In this document: piece by piece, positions 54,921 to 63,813 of the stretch | Layout: each line of letters starts with the position of its first letter | How positions within the stretch are numbered: the first letter of the stretch is position 1 | DNA from: JADLBR01 sp964651705 | GTDB taxonomy: Bacteria; Verrucomicrobiota; Verrucomicrobiia; JADLBR01 | Assembly: GCA_964651705.1 (NCBI GenBank) | Contig: CAZYWZ010000016.1 | Span: forward strand, 19,053 to 83,052 | DNA: 64,000 nucleotides | Direction of reading: 5' to 3' | Position numbers and translations under genes: made by a program | Notes under the pieces: generated by a model | What the model saw: the letters and a program-made list of their open reading frames with translations, nothing else | What the model was told of the DNA's origin: nothing | Database searches by the model: none

Positions 54921-56327
54921 ATGAAATCCATCCTCGCCGCCCTTCTGGTCGCGCCGCTGGCCGCGCTGTGCGCCGCCGACGCGCCGGAGCAGAGACCCAA
55001 CATGATCCTGTTCCTCGCCGACGACCTCGGCTACGGGGACCTGGGCTGCTACGGTCACCCGATCATCCGGACGCCGAACCTCGACGCGTTCGCGACGCAA
55101 GGCCTGAGATTGACGCAATGCTACGCCGCGAGCGCCGTATGCAGCCCGTCGCGCTCGGCGCTGCTCACCGGGCGCACGCCGCATCGCAACGGAGTCTACA
55201 CCTGGATCGCCGAGGGCGCGCCGGTCCACCTCCGCGCCAGCGAGATCCCCCTCCCGAAATTGCTCAAGGCCGCCGGCTACGCGACGTGCCACGTCGGCAA
55301 GTGGCATCTGAACGGCCTGTTTAACGATCCCGCGCAGCCGCAGCCCGGCGACCACGGCTACGACTGGTGGATGGCGACTCAGAACAACGCCGGGCCATCG
55401 CACGAGAACCCGACCAACTTCGTCCGCAACGGGCGACCCGTCGGCCCGCTTGAGGGCTACTCGGCCCCGCTGATCGTCGACGAGGCCGTCGCGTGGTTGA
55501 AGGAGAGGCGCGACAAGTCGAAGCCGTTCTTCCTGGCCGTTTGGACGCACGAGCCGCACTATCCGATCAAGTCCGATCCGAAATTCAAGGCGCTGTATCC
55601 GGACCTCACCGACGACGTGCAGCGGGAGCACCACGCGAACGTGACGCAGCTGGATTTCGCGTTCGGGCAATTGATGAAGGCGCTCGACGAGCAGAAGCTC
55701 GCCGGCGACACGTTCGTCTTCTTCACGTCGGACAACGGCCCCGAGGGCGATGGCGTCAAGTCGCCGGGCCGCGGCTCGACCGGCGGGTTGCGCGGGCGCA
55801 AGCGCGACCTCCACGAGGGCGGCATCCGCGTGCCGGGCATCGCGCGCTGGCCGGGACGCATCCGGCCCGGCACGGTTTCCGAGATCCCGGTGATCGGCAG
55901 CGACGCGTTCCCGACGATGCTCGCCGTCGCGGGCGTGGAAGCGCCGGGCGACCGCGTGCTCGACGGCGCGAACGTCCTGCCCGTGCTGGTCGGGGCGGCG
56001 GCCAAAGTCGAACGCCCACAACCGCTCTACTGGCGGCTGCACATGGCGCCCAACGCCAAGATCGCGATGCGCGTGGATGACTGGAAGATCTTGGCCAACC
56101 TCGAACTCACCGAGTTTGAACTCTACAATCTCAAGGCCGACCCGCAAGAGACCGCCGACCTGAAGGAGAAGGAAGCCCAACGATTCGCGGCGTTGCGAGA
56201 GCAACTCGTCAAACAGAACGCGGCGGTCGAGGCCGAGGGGCCGGACTGGTGGAAGACCCACAGTCCCAGCGGAGGCAAGGCCAAGTCCGATGAGCCGCCC
56301 GCCAAGAAAAAGCGGAAGGCGCGATGA
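54921..56327 (+). CDS. S1-family exported sulfatase (4)
   Basis: 468 residues, leader MKSILAALLVAPLAALCAAD. Motifs: 'NMILFLADDLGYGDLGCYGH', formylglycine motif C74-S-P-S-R in 'SAVCSPSRSALLTGRTP', 'CHVGKWHLNGLF' and 'VFFTSDNGPEGDG'. The C-terminus is basic ('PAKKKRKAR'). It follows the two GH29 genes after 132 bases and completes a small fucosidase-sulfatase set. The leader resembles those of the sulfatases at 24900 and 26270. It ends 16 bases from the convergent Uma2 gene. Confidence 0.93.
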   Translation: MKSILAALLVAPLAALCAADAPEQRPNMILFLADDLGYGDLGCYGHPIIRTPNLDAFATQGLRLTQCYAASAVCSPSRSALLTGRTPHRNGVYTWIAEGAPVHLRASEIPLPKLLKAAGYATCHVGKWHLNGLFNDPAQPQPGDHGYDWWMATQNNAGPSHENPTNFVRNGRPVGPLEGYSAPLIVDEAVAWLKERRDKSKPFFLAVWTHEPHYPIKSDPKFKALYPDLTDDVQREHHANVTQLDFAFGQLMKALDEQKLAGDTFVFFTSDNGPEGDGVKSPGRGSTGGLRGRKRDLHEGGIRVPGIARWPGRIRPGTVSEIPVIGSDAFPTMLAVAGVEAPGDRVLDGANVLPVLVGAAAKVERPQPLYWRLHMAPNAKIAMRVDDWKILANLELTEFELYNLKADPQETADLKEKEAQRFAALREQLVKQNAAVEAEGPDWWKTHSPSGGKAKSDEPPAKKKRKAR

Positions 56328-56343
56328 GACCCGGCCTCGCTGC

Positions 56344-56886
56344 CTAATCCAGCGGAACGGACGGCGGGAAGTTGGGGCAGATTTTGGATTGGGCGGCGGG
56401 GTTGTCGGGATGTGCTTTGGTGAAGAAGCGCATGGTGCCGTCGGCGTCACAGATCCAGACTTCCTCCGCGCCGGCGTCGAAGTAGAGGGTCCTCTTTTCG
56501 GTCAACTGGGCATCGGTGTTGGCGGGTGACCGGACTTCGACGCAGATCTCGGGCGCGGTCTCGTAGAGGTCGTCGGGGTTGGCGGCCTCACGTTCTCGCG
56601 ATGCCCAGGTCACGTCCGCCCCTTTCACGCCGTCCGCGGTGGAAACCGGACTTTCGGAGGTCACGAAGCCTCCGGGAAGGAGCCTGTCAATCAGGCTGGC
56701 GATCCTGTACTGGCGGCGGCCGTGGGGTTTGAAAGGGGGGGGGCTCATGACGATTTCGCCAAAGCGATTGGTTTCGATCTTCTCCGACCGGTTGGCGTAG
56801 GTGGGATTGGCGCACACCCGTCGCCAGCACTCGCGATTGAACGCGAGTAGATCTTCCCGCGGCGGGAGTTCAATGATAACGGGCAC
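56344..56886 (-). CDS. Uma2 family (DUF820) nuclease-fold protein
   Basis: 180 residues from GTG 56886, matching the usual 180-200 residue length; ATG 57024 would add 46 residues including a hydrophobic stretch. Family signs: 'MPVIIELPPREDLLAF', 'RFGEIVMSPPPFKPHG', 'VTSESPVSTADGVKGADVTW' and 'APEICVEVRSPANTDAQLTE'. The PD-(D/E)XK-type site normally has E-x-K; here it reads E-V-R, so activity is uncertain. Uma2 proteins are very numerous in Verrucomicrobia and Cyanobacteria and of unknown role. A likely promoter sits just upstream. Confidence 0.8.
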   Translation of the reverse strand: MPVIIELPPREDLLAFNRECWRRVCANPTYANRSEKIETNRFGEIVMSPPPFKPHGRRQYRIASLIDRLLPGGFVTSESPVSTADGVKGADVTWASREREAANPDDLYETAPEICVEVRSPANTDAQLTEKRTLYFDAGAEEVWICDADGTMRFFTKAHPDNPAAQSKICPNFPPSVPLD

Positions 56887-56892
56887 CGAAAA

Positions 56893-56920
56893 ACTATACC
56901 GCCCGAATGCCTCTTGGCAA
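56893..56920 (-). promoter_or_regulatory. Candidate promoter of the Uma2 gene
   Basis: On the minus strand TTGCCA and TATAGT are separated by 16 bases. Transcription would begin at about the GTG start at 56886, making the message leaderless. This supports the short form of the gene. Confidence 0.45.
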
Positions 56921-57060
56921 AGCGCGAGTAGCGAGGGCACCAGGACAATCAGGGCAATCGGTATGATGCCCCAATGCCAACCCACGGTCCGCCCCCGGCG
57001 CAGAGAATGGGTCGATTTCATCATGGTCCGATAATGTCTTCGCGCTAACATCGATCTGCC

Positions 57061-57741
57061 ATGCGCGTTCTGGTTGTCGAAGATTCGCGCCGACTGCGGG
57101 AGACCATCGGCCTGGCCCTGCGAAAATCGGGCTACGCCGTCGATGTCGCCCCCGATGGCAACGATGGGCTTTGGATGGCGCAATCGCATCGCTACGATGC
57201 GGTCATCTTGGACATCATGCTGCCGGGCCTCGATGGGCTGAGCGTCTTGAGGCAACTGCGCAAAGAAGGTAACGACACCCCCATCCTGTTCTTAACGGCC
57301 AGGGACACGATCCACGATCGCGTCGCGGGTCTGCGAAGCGGGGCCGACGACTATATCGTGAAGCCCTTCGAACTGGAGGAACTGCTCGCGCGCGTCGAGT
57401 CCCTCTGCCGCCGTTCCTATCAGAAGGCCTCACCAGTCATTCGCGTGTACGATTTGGCGCTCGACACCTCCGCGAAGTCCGTCAGGCGCGGCGGCCGGTT
57501 GGTCGATCTGACGGCGCGCGAATATGCGCTGATCGAGTATCTGGCCCTCCGGCATGGCCACGTGGTGTCACGGACGGAGATCGAGGAGCACATCTACGAC
57601 GACCAGGTTTCGCCCATGAGTAATGTCGTCGACTCAACCGTTTGCTCCCTGCGCAAGAAGATCGCCGTCACCCCGGACTCAAGGCCGCTCATCCACACCC
57701 GGCGGGGCCAGGGATACGTGCTGGGAGAAGGGACCGGATGA
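57061..57741 (+). CDS. OmpR/PhoB-family response regulator
   Basis: 226 residues. The receiver domain has the acidic pair in 'VLVVEDSRRLRE', phospho-acceptor Asp51 in 'DAVILDIMLPGLDGLSVL', 'ILFLTARDT' and the conserved Lys in 'DYIVKPFELEELLARVE'. The C-terminal winged helix has 'VDLTAREYALIEYLALRHGH' and 'VVDSTVCSLRKKI', ending 'TRRGQGYVLGEG'. It is the first gene of a two-component operon; its stop overlaps the kinase start (ATGA). Confidence 0.95.
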   Translation: MRVLVVEDSRRLRETIGLALRKSGYAVDVAPDGNDGLWMAQSHRYDAVILDIMLPGLDGLSVLRQLRKEGNDTPILFLTARDTIHDRVAGLRSGADDYIVKPFELEELLARVESLCRRSYQKASPVIRVYDLALDTSAKSVRRGGRLVDLTAREYALIEYLALRHGHVVSRTEIEEHIYDDQVSPMSNVVDSTVCSLRKKIAVTPDSRPLIHTRRGQGYVLGEGTG

Positions 57742-59177
57742 GATCGATCCGGCGATATCTGACAGCGTGGTTGCTGGCGGGATTCGCGCTGCTTTGGGTG
57801 GCTGCCGGAGCGGGAATCTACCTGTTGGTACGAGCAGGGTTGCTCAAGGCGATCGACGCCGAGCTCGCTTTGGACGCCGGTGTTATCCGGCACGCCATGC
57901 GCGGCAGAGAACCGGAGGATGCGGGAACCCGGCCCGATGGCCGCGCCTTCTCCAGGATGTTGGAGGGTCGGGTTCCCGCCTATCAGAGGCCGGGGAGCGG
58001 CGCCTACTATCAGGCTTGGACGGGATACGGCCGATCGCTGGAACGTTCCCCCAGCCTGGGCGACCGTAGCCTCGTCTTTCCCGCGCGAGTCACCGCGGGC
58101 CCGCTCTTTCAAACGGCCCAAATCGAGGAACTGGGCGCCGTGCGGATGATGAGTTGCCGGATGTTCCCCCCGAGCAAGGGCCGGGGCAAGGGATCCGCGG
58201 GAGCAAAGACTCGCGGGGGATCGAATGATGGCACGGTGATAGTCATCGCCAGGGACATCGCATCGATCGATCAGGTTCTGTCCGCGCTTTCGGGTGGGAT
58301 TTTCATCGTCGGCCTGCTTGTGGCGGGGCTCGCGGTCTTGCTGGTCCGGACCGCGCTGCATCGGGGTCTCAAGCCCTTGCGCGATCTGGGCGCGCAGACC
58401 GGGGCAATCGATGCGGGCTCGCTCGAGACGCGATTCAACGCGACGGGAGCCCCGGCCGAATTGCGACCCATATGCGAGAGACTGAACGACCTAATGGCCC
58501 GGCTTCAGAACAGTTTCGATCGGGAGCGCCGATTCGGTTCGGACCTCGCCCACGAGATGCGCACTCCCGTCGCCGAACTCAAAGCCATTGCCGCCGTCGC
58601 CTTGAAATGGCCCGGGAGCGCGGCCGAAAACACGCATCGGGAGACCCTCGAGATCGCCCGGCAGCTCGAACGGACGATTGAGAACCTGCTCGCCTTGGCC
58701 CGCTGGGAATCGGGGGAGGTGCCCGTGCGGGACGAGGTCGTCGATCTGTCTCCGATCGTCCGGGAGTGCTGGGAGAGCCATTCTGACTTGGCCGACAAGC
58801 GGTCGCTTCGGGTCACCATAAGGCTCGATCCAGGGACAACCCTGCGGGCGGATGCCGACATGCTGCGCCACACCCTTGGCAATCTGATGGCGAATGCCGC
58901 CGAGTACACTCCCGAGGGCGGGGAGATCCGGGTCAGCGTCCTCCCCGATGGACTGGACATCGCCAACACCGCACCCGACGTGACCGCGGGCGACTTGGAA
59001 CATCTGTTCGAGCGTTGCTGGCGCGGCGATCCCGCGAGAGCCGGAACGCGGCACGCCGGCCTCGGCCTTTCCATCGCCCGCAGCTGTGCCGATGCCATGG
59101 GCCTCCACCTGACGGCTTCTCGCGAAGGCGACTCGTTGCATTTCACCCTGAGAAAACGACATTCGTCCCGACCGTAA
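57738..59177 (+). CDS. Two-component sensor histidine kinase
   Basis: 479 residues. A membrane helix near 10-33, a periplasmic sensor part of about 150 residues (containing 'AVRMMSCRMFPPSKGRGKGS'), a second helix near 195-215, a HAMP-like linker, the H-box 'FGSDLAHEMRTPVAELKA' with phospho-acceptor His272, the N-box 'TLGNLMANAAEYTPEGG' and the G-box 'GLGLSIARSCADAMG'. It should phosphorylate the upstream-encoded regulator. The signal is unknown; a Cys/Met plus basic patch in the sensor part would suit a metal or polyanion. A direct repeat right at its stop codon may be bound by the regulator. Confidence 0.93.
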   Translation: MRSIRRYLTAWLLAGFALLWVAAGAGIYLLVRAGLLKAIDAELALDAGVIRHAMRGREPEDAGTRPDGRAFSRMLEGRVPAYQRPGSGAYYQAWTGYGRSLERSPSLGDRSLVFPARVTAGPLFQTAQIEELGAVRMMSCRMFPPSKGRGKGSAGAKTRGGSNDGTVIVIARDIASIDQVLSALSGGIFIVGLLVAGLAVLLVRTALHRGLKPLRDLGAQTGAIDAGSLETRFNATGAPAELRPICERLNDLMARLQNSFDRERRFGSDLAHEMRTPVAELKAIAAVALKWPGSAAENTHRETLEIARQLERTIENLLALARWESGEVPVRDEVVDLSPIVRECWESHSDLADKRSLRVTIRLDPGTTLRADADMLRHTLGNLMANAAEYTPEGGEIRVSVLPDGLDIANTAPDVTAGDLEHLFERCWRGDPARAGTRHAGLGLSIARSCADAMGLHLTASREGDSLHFTLRKRHSSRP

Positions 59178-59188
59178 CCTTCCCGTAA
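59172..59188 (+). promoter_or_regulatory. Direct repeat, candidate response-regulator site
   Basis: CCGTAA occurs at 59172-59177 and again at 59183-59188, 11 bases apart, the helical repeat typical of OmpR/PhoB binding sites. It precedes the small secreted protein gene at 59241 and would control it and the PPC gene. Function is inferred. Confidence 0.45.
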
Positions 59189-59240
59189 TCATCGGTGGCG
59201 TAGCGTGGTCTCGTCGACTAACCCTAACTAGGAGAAACCG

Positions 59241-59480
59241 ATGAGACGGAATCTGATGATGGTGATTGGCATCGCCCTTGCGCTTGGCGTGGCGGGCGGG
59301 ATCGGATCTGGCGCACCCGATGGCGCGCGAGGCCATGGCGGCATCCAGGGCGCAAATGGCCACGGTGGCGCCAAGGGAAAAAACGGGCACGGCCACCGGA
59401 GGCCAAAAGGCAAAGGCGAGAAGCGCGGTGGCGGCGGCGTCACCGACCCGGTCACCGCTGATGACGCGGTGATCCGCTGA
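59241..59480 (+). CDS. Small Gly/His/Lys-rich secreted protein
   Basis: 79 residues, AGGAG at 59231-59235 then ATG 59241. A signal peptide (MRRNLMMVIGIALALGVAGG) is followed by 'GARGHGGIQGANGHGGAKGK' and a basic 'HGHRRPKGKGEKRGGGG', then an acidic end. No family is recognised. Composition suggests metal or polyanion binding. It sits directly after the two-component genes and 21 bases before the PPC protein gene, so it is a likely output of that system. A real gene is supported by its ribosome site and its signal peptide rather than by homology. Confidence 0.6.
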   Translation: MRRNLMMVIGIALALGVAGGIGSGAPDGARGHGGIQGANGHGGAKGKNGHGHRRPKGKGEKRGGGGVTDPVTADDAVIR

Positions 59481-59501
59481 TCTTTCGCGGAGCGGTGACA
59501 C

Positions 59502-61844
59502 ATGAGGGCGTTGGCCATTCTCCTCTTCCCTCTGGAGATCCTTGCCACCGGGGCGATGGCCCAGGAGGAGAGTCCGCACATCGGATACGCCTACCCGCCG
59601 GGCGGTCAAAGGGGCAGCGCGTTTCAAGTGGTGATCGGCGGGCGAGATCTCGATGGCGCGAGCGCGGCCCGGGTCTCCGGAACCGGCGTGACGGCGGAAG
59701 TTATCGGGCATCTTCGGCCATTGAACCAGGGAGCATTCAAGGCAGTTCAGAGGCAGATGCAGGAACTCATGGAAGAAAAGGAGGCCGCCGCCCCGTCCGG
59801 CTGGGGGCGGGGGCGCCGGGGGGATGGCGCGTCCTTTACGAATTCCATGTGGACCGCCGGGGATGAGAAGAGGTTGGCCGAGGCCCGCGCGAAGATGACC
59901 ACGTTCTATATCCGCCCGACCTCGGTGCCGGCCCTTGTCGAAACCGTCTCCCTCCGGGTTACCGTGGCGGCCGATGCGCCGGTCGGAAGACGTGAGATCC
60001 GTTTGCAGGCAGAGCGAGGACTGACAAACCCGCTTGTCTTCGAGGTCGGCCAGTTGCCCGAATTCAGCGAGCCATCGGCCCGGAGTCTGGCGGTGGCCGA
60101 AAGCCAGAACGGCACGCGACGCCGTCGCCCTCCAGAGGGAACGGAAAAGCCCATGCCCGGCACGATGCGGACGACAAATGCCCCGGGCACGCAGACGCCG
60201 ATCACCCTCCCGGCATTGCTCAATGGCCAGATTCTTCCCGGCGATCGGGACAGGTACCGGTTTCGGGCCCTTGGGGGACAGCATCTCGTTGTCGGGGTCA
60301 GTGCGCGCGGCCTGATCCCCTACCTCTCGGATGCCGTGCCGGGTTGGTTTCAGGCGGTCGCCACACTGTTCGATGCCTCAGGCCGTGAGGTGGCGTACGA
60401 CGACGATTTCCGGTTTCATCCCGACCCCGTGCTCCATTGTGAGATCCCGGCGGAGGGAGACTACGTGCTCGAAATCCGAGACGCACTGTACCGGGGCCGC
60501 GAGGATTTCGTGTATCGCGTCGCGGTGGGCGAACTTCCCTATGTCACCAGCATCTTCCCGCTGGGGGGTCCGTCCGGCAAACCAACCGCGATTCAGATCG
60601 CCGGTTGGAACCTGCCTTTCGCGGAACTCGAGCGACCCGAGCAGACGCCCGGCGTGCACCAGGTGACCGTGCGGAAAGGCCCATTGCTATCCAACGGCGT
60701 GCCGTTCTCTACCGAAGCCCTTCCGGAGGAGTTCGAGCGGGAACCCAACGACACGCCGGACGTGGCCCAGCGCGTCAGCCTCCCGTCGCTCATCAACGGA
60801 CGCATAGGGCACCCGGGTGACGTGGACATGCTGTGCCTCGTCGGACGAAGGGGCCAACGGATCGTGGCCGAAGTGATGGCCCGGAGATTGGATTCGTCGC
60901 TGGACTCGATCATTCGCCTGACCGCCCCAAACGGGGAGGCCATTGCATTCAACGACGACTACGAGGACAGGGCCGCTGGCCTGACGACGCATCATGCCGA
61001 TTCGCGATTCAGCGCCACCCTGCCGGCCGACGGCGTATACTACCTCCGCGTCGCGGACGCGCAGCACAAGGGCGGAGCAGATTACGGGTATCGCTTGCGC
61101 TTGGGCCCACCGGCGCCGGACTTTGACCTGCGCGTGGTGCCATCCGGCATCAACGCCCGCGCGGGCACCGCGGTGCCGGTGACGGTGCATGCGCTCCGCA
61201 GAGACGGCTTTTCGGGCGACATCACGATGGCTTTGGTGGATCCGCCCGAGGGATTTGCGCTGGCCGGTATCCGACTTCCCGCCGGCCAAGATGTCGTCCA
61301 GATGACCCTGACCGTTCCCGCGATCGCCCCGGCAGAACCCCACGTCTTGTCCCTGGTGGGCCGGGCGACGATACAGGGGCGGGAAGTCACGCGACCGGCG
61401 TTGCCCGCCGACGACGTGGTGCAGGCGTTCGCCTACCATCACCTAGTGCTCGCCGAGACCTTGCAGGTCTGCGTGACAGGAACGTCGCCGCCGTTTTCGC
61501 TCCGCGACAAGGCTTATGGGACCCTCAGGATTCCGTCGGGCGGCACGGCCCGGCTCCAGGTCGACATCCCCGACGAGACGCCGCAGGGAGCCGTGGTGCT
61601 CGAACTGAACCAGGCGCCGGACGGGATCATGATCGAGCGCACGTCCTTCCGAGACAGGGGGACCGAGATCGTGTTTCGGAGTGATGCGAAAACCGCGAAG
61701 CCCGGCCTCAAGGGCAATCTCATCGTCAACGCGTTCGCCGTGAGAGAGGCCGCCGCCATGAAGGGAAAGGAACAACGAAAGAGACCGCGCGTCCTGCTGA
61801 CGGCCTTGCCCGCGATTCCTTTCGAAGTTGTCCCAGGCGGGTGA
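59502..61844 (+). CDS. Secreted PPC-domain protein, paralogue of 5465
   Basis: 780 residues, leader MRALAILLFPLEILATGAMA. It shares, in the same order, the motifs of the protein at 5465: 'PHIGYAYPPGGQRGSAFQVV', 'GREDFVYRVAVGELPYVTSI', 'FEREPNDTPDVAQRVSLPSL', 'HPGDVDMLCLVGRRGQRIVA' and 'RDGFSGDITMALVDPPEGFA'. Two PPC-type jelly-roll domains are seen at about 235-345 and 410-540. An insertion of about 30 residues around 85-115 is Gly/Arg-rich ('PSGWGRGRRGDGAS'). Unlike 5465, it has no DUF1501 or DUF1553 gene beside it and follows a two-component system. Surface or adhesion role inferred. Confidence 0.8.
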   Translation: MRALAILLFPLEILATGAMAQEESPHIGYAYPPGGQRGSAFQVVIGGRDLDGASAARVSGTGVTAEVIGHLRPLNQGAFKAVQRQMQELMEEKEAAAPSGWGRGRRGDGASFTNSMWTAGDEKRLAEARAKMTTFYIRPTSVPALVETVSLRVTVAADAPVGRREIRLQAERGLTNPLVFEVGQLPEFSEPSARSLAVAESQNGTRRRRPPEGTEKPMPGTMRTTNAPGTQTPITLPALLNGQILPGDRDRYRFRALGGQHLVVGVSARGLIPYLSDAVPGWFQAVATLFDASGREVAYDDDFRFHPDPVLHCEIPAEGDYVLEIRDALYRGREDFVYRVAVGELPYVTSIFPLGGPSGKPTAIQIAGWNLPFAELERPEQTPGVHQVTVRKGPLLSNGVPFSTEALPEEFEREPNDTPDVAQRVSLPSLINGRIGHPGDVDMLCLVGRRGQRIVAEVMARRLDSSLDSIIRLTAPNGEAIAFNDDYEDRAAGLTTHHADSRFSATLPADGVYYLRVADAQHKGGADYGYRLRLGPPAPDFDLRVVPSGINARAGTAVPVTVHALRRDGFSGDITMALVDPPEGFALAGIRLPAGQDVVQMTLTVPAIAPAEPHVLSLVGRATIQGREVTRPALPADDVVQAFAYHHLVLAETLQVCVTGTSPPFSLRDKAYGTLRIPSGGTARLQVDIPDETPQGAVVLELNQAPDGIMIERTSFRDRGTEIVFRSDAKTAKPGLKGNLIVNAFAVREAAAMKGKEQRKRPRVLLTALPAIPFEVVPGG

Positions 61845-62210
61845 CATGGACGCGCCTGGTTCGCCCGACCACCGGTTTCGCCGCCGCCGCCTTCCCGCCC
61901 GACCTGCGATAGCCCAGTCACCAACCTATTCCCAAGGCGGGATCGGTTGAGACGTGGCCGACGGCTCCCCGGATGGCGAGGGAAGCCGCTCGTTCACGCA
62001 GGGTGTCCCTGGTCGGACCACAGGATTCGTTGAAGTGGCAGCGGATTGGGAAGTGGCCAAGGGCGGTCTTCGGGCCTTGGGGGCAATTTTTTCGGGCCTT
62101 CTTTTGGCTCTAAGGGGTCGAATCTAACCGCTCCCGCCTCGTAAGCTCTTGATGTGGCCAGGGAACCTGTGGCCCGACCCCAACTGAACCCCAACTGACC
62201 AAGGGGCCGC

Positions 62211-62273
62211 TTGGACTGCGGTGGCAGAATCCGGCAGCGGCCGGATGGCGGCACCGCTTTGGATCCGCAGTCC
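62211..62273 (-). repeat. Dispersed intergenic repeat, copy B
   Basis: Begins TTGGACTGCGGTGGCAGAAT and ends CACCGCTTTGGATCCGCAGT plus CC. Its two halves are near inverted copies, so it can form a long cruciform or RNA hairpin. It is 37 bases upstream of copy C and in opposite orientation. Confidence 0.8.
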
Positions 62274-62310
62274 GATCGCCTCGGGCGATCGGAGCGCGGG
62301 CGTTGGCCCC

Positions 62311-62374
62311 GGATCCCGGCTCCGCCGGGAGCCAAAGCGGTGTCGGCGCTGCGCTCTGCCACCGCAGTCCAAAA
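62311..62374 (+). repeat. Dispersed intergenic repeat, copy C
   Basis: 64 bases, same length as copy A (17579-17642) with about six differences; the final part GCTCTGCCACCGCAGTCCAA is identical. Confidence 0.85.
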
Positions 62375-62522
62375 TCGGGCCGCCTCCTGACCCCGGCGGC
62401 TACCACCGGATTCACAACGAACCAGAATGCAATGAATTATCTCCAGCATCCCCATGATCCGCGGTTTGGAGTTTCTGGCTAGATCCCATGCCCCGCAGGC
62501 GGGGCACCACCGGGGGTGAAAA

Positions 62523-62600
62523 TGTAGGGCGCGAAATCCCTTTCGCGCCACGGGCAACCGGCAGGGCCCTCGTGGCGCGGATGGGAATCCGCGCCCTACA
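62523..62600. repeat. 78-bp MITE-like element with 11-bp perfect terminal inverted repeats
   Basis: The ends are TGTAGGGCGCG (62523-62533) and CGCGCCCTACA (62590-62600). An inner pair CGCGCCACG / CGTGGCGCG gives a second stem. There is no coding capacity. It resembles a REP/MITE-type mobile or structured element; only one copy is in the window. Confidence 0.65.
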
Positions 62601-62696
62601 GGCCGATCCCGTGGCCGATTTTCGAGTCAGTGCTTGGGAACGAGGGAAGAGGATAGTCGTGCGCCCCGCGCTCGCGCGTCGTATCATCTCCGGGTG

Positions 62697-63806
62697 ATGG
62701 GCAACGGAGAGACAGCGCCATCGGCAGGCCCCGGGTCCCTCGGCCTCGAGGGGATGCCCCATTTTGACATGGCGATGCGGCGGGTCGATGCGTGGTTCGA
62801 GGGGGCGGTGATCGATCGCCCCCCGGTCCGGTTCGGCCGCCACAGCGTGCAGGGTGACGCTGGGCGGCCATTGGACATGTCCCGCTGGCCGACGCTGAAG
62901 GAGCGGTGGTTCGATGCAGAATATCAGGTCGAGACCTTCGTGCGCCGCATCCGGGGCAAGCGCTTCCCGGCCGAGACTTTCCCGGTGTTCTGGCCGAACC
63001 TCGGCCCCGAGGTGTACGCGGCGTTCTACGGCTGCGAGCTGGTGTTCCAAGATGTGACGTCATACGCGAAACCCATCATCCGCGAGTGGGCGGACGTGGC
63101 CGCGCTGCGGCTGGACATGGGCAATCCCTTCCTCCGGAAGATCGACGAGATGACGCGCGTGGCGCTGGAACGGTGCCCGGGGCAATTCCTCGTCGGCTAC
63201 ACCGATCTGCATCCGGGGATCGATTGCGCCGCGGCGTGGCGCGAACCCCAGAGGCTCTGCATCGATATGGTCATGGAGCCCGACGAGGTCAAGGCCCTGG
63301 TCGATCTCGCCAACCGGGATTTCGCCAGGATCTTCGATCATTTCCACGACATCCTCCACGCGGCGGCCCAGCCCTCGGTCGGCTGGATGGGCGTGCCCTC
63401 GCGTGGGAAATTGCACCTGCCCGCCGCCGATTTCGCGAGCCTCGTCTCGCCGGAGATGTTCGACGAATTCATCCTCCCCTCGTTCGCGCGCGAGATGGCG
63501 CACGCCGAGCGGAACATCTTCCACGTCGATGGCAAGGGCGTCGCCAAGAATATCGATCGGATCCTGGAGTTGCCGAAGCTGAACGCGGTCCAATGGGCGC
63601 AGGGCGTTGGCGACGATCGCCCCATCCTGCAATGGGTGCCGCTGATCCGGAAGATCCAGGCCGCGGGGAAATCGGTCATCGTGGATGTGGCGCCCGACGA
63701 GCTGGAGGCATTGATCGGGGCGCTGCGGCCAGAGGGGCTCTTCCTCTGGGTCGGCGCGGAGCCGGGCACGGAGGAGGATATCCTGCGGTGCGTCAAACGA
63801 TGGTGA
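62697..63806 (+). CDS. Uroporphyrinogen decarboxylase-family (UroD/MtaA-like) protein
   Basis: 369 residues from ATG 62697; ATG 62754 would remove 19 residues. The fold is indicated by 'ETFPVFWPNLGPEVYAAFYG', 'FLVGYTDLHPGIDCAAAWRE', 'GVPSRGKLHLPAADFASLVS', 'FHVDGKGVAKNIDRILEL' and 'LNAVQWAQGVGDDRPILQWV'. Members outside haem synthesis are corrinoid-dependent methyltransferases; the substrate is unknown here. The protein has no signal peptide and is cytoplasmic. It is isolated between two repeat clusters and is not obviously linked to the glycan genes, although UroD-like genes are frequent beside sugar-degradation genes in PVC bacteria. Confidence 0.8.
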   Translation: MGNGETAPSAGPGSLGLEGMPHFDMAMRRVDAWFEGAVIDRPPVRFGRHSVQGDAGRPLDMSRWPTLKERWFDAEYQVETFVRRIRGKRFPAETFPVFWPNLGPEVYAAFYGCELVFQDVTSYAKPIIREWADVAALRLDMGNPFLRKIDEMTRVALERCPGQFLVGYTDLHPGIDCAAAWREPQRLCIDMVMEPDEVKALVDLANRDFARIFDHFHDILHAAAQPSVGWMGVPSRGKLHLPAADFASLVSPEMFDEFILPSFAREMAHAERNIFHVDGKGVAKNIDRILELPKLNAVQWAQGVGDDRPILQWVPLIRKIQAAGKSVIVDVAPDELEALIGALRPEGLFLWVGAEPGTEEDILRCVKRW

Positions 63807-63813
63807 GGGGCTC

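Larger units (their letters stand above)
61845..62696. other. 852-bp repeat-rich non-coding region
   Basis: No gene is supported. The left half (61845-62200) shows only scattered short GC-rich stems. The right half holds copies B and C of the dispersed repeat (62211, 62311) and a 78-bp inverted-repeat element (62523-62600). Frames through the repeats give spurious products such as 'FWTAVAERSADTALAPGG'. Confidence 0.6.

Noticed and set aside
61994..62557. Minus-strand open frame of 187 codons in the repeat region
   Set aside because: It runs through copies B and C of the dispersed repeat and gives the repeat-type translation 'FWTAVAERSADTALAPGG'; no family similarity or ribosome site is seen.
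62697..63806. Haem-synthesis uroporphyrinogen decarboxylase (hemE)
   Set aside because: The sequence departs from HemE motifs and has no haem genes nearby; it fits the broader UroD/methyltransferase family better.
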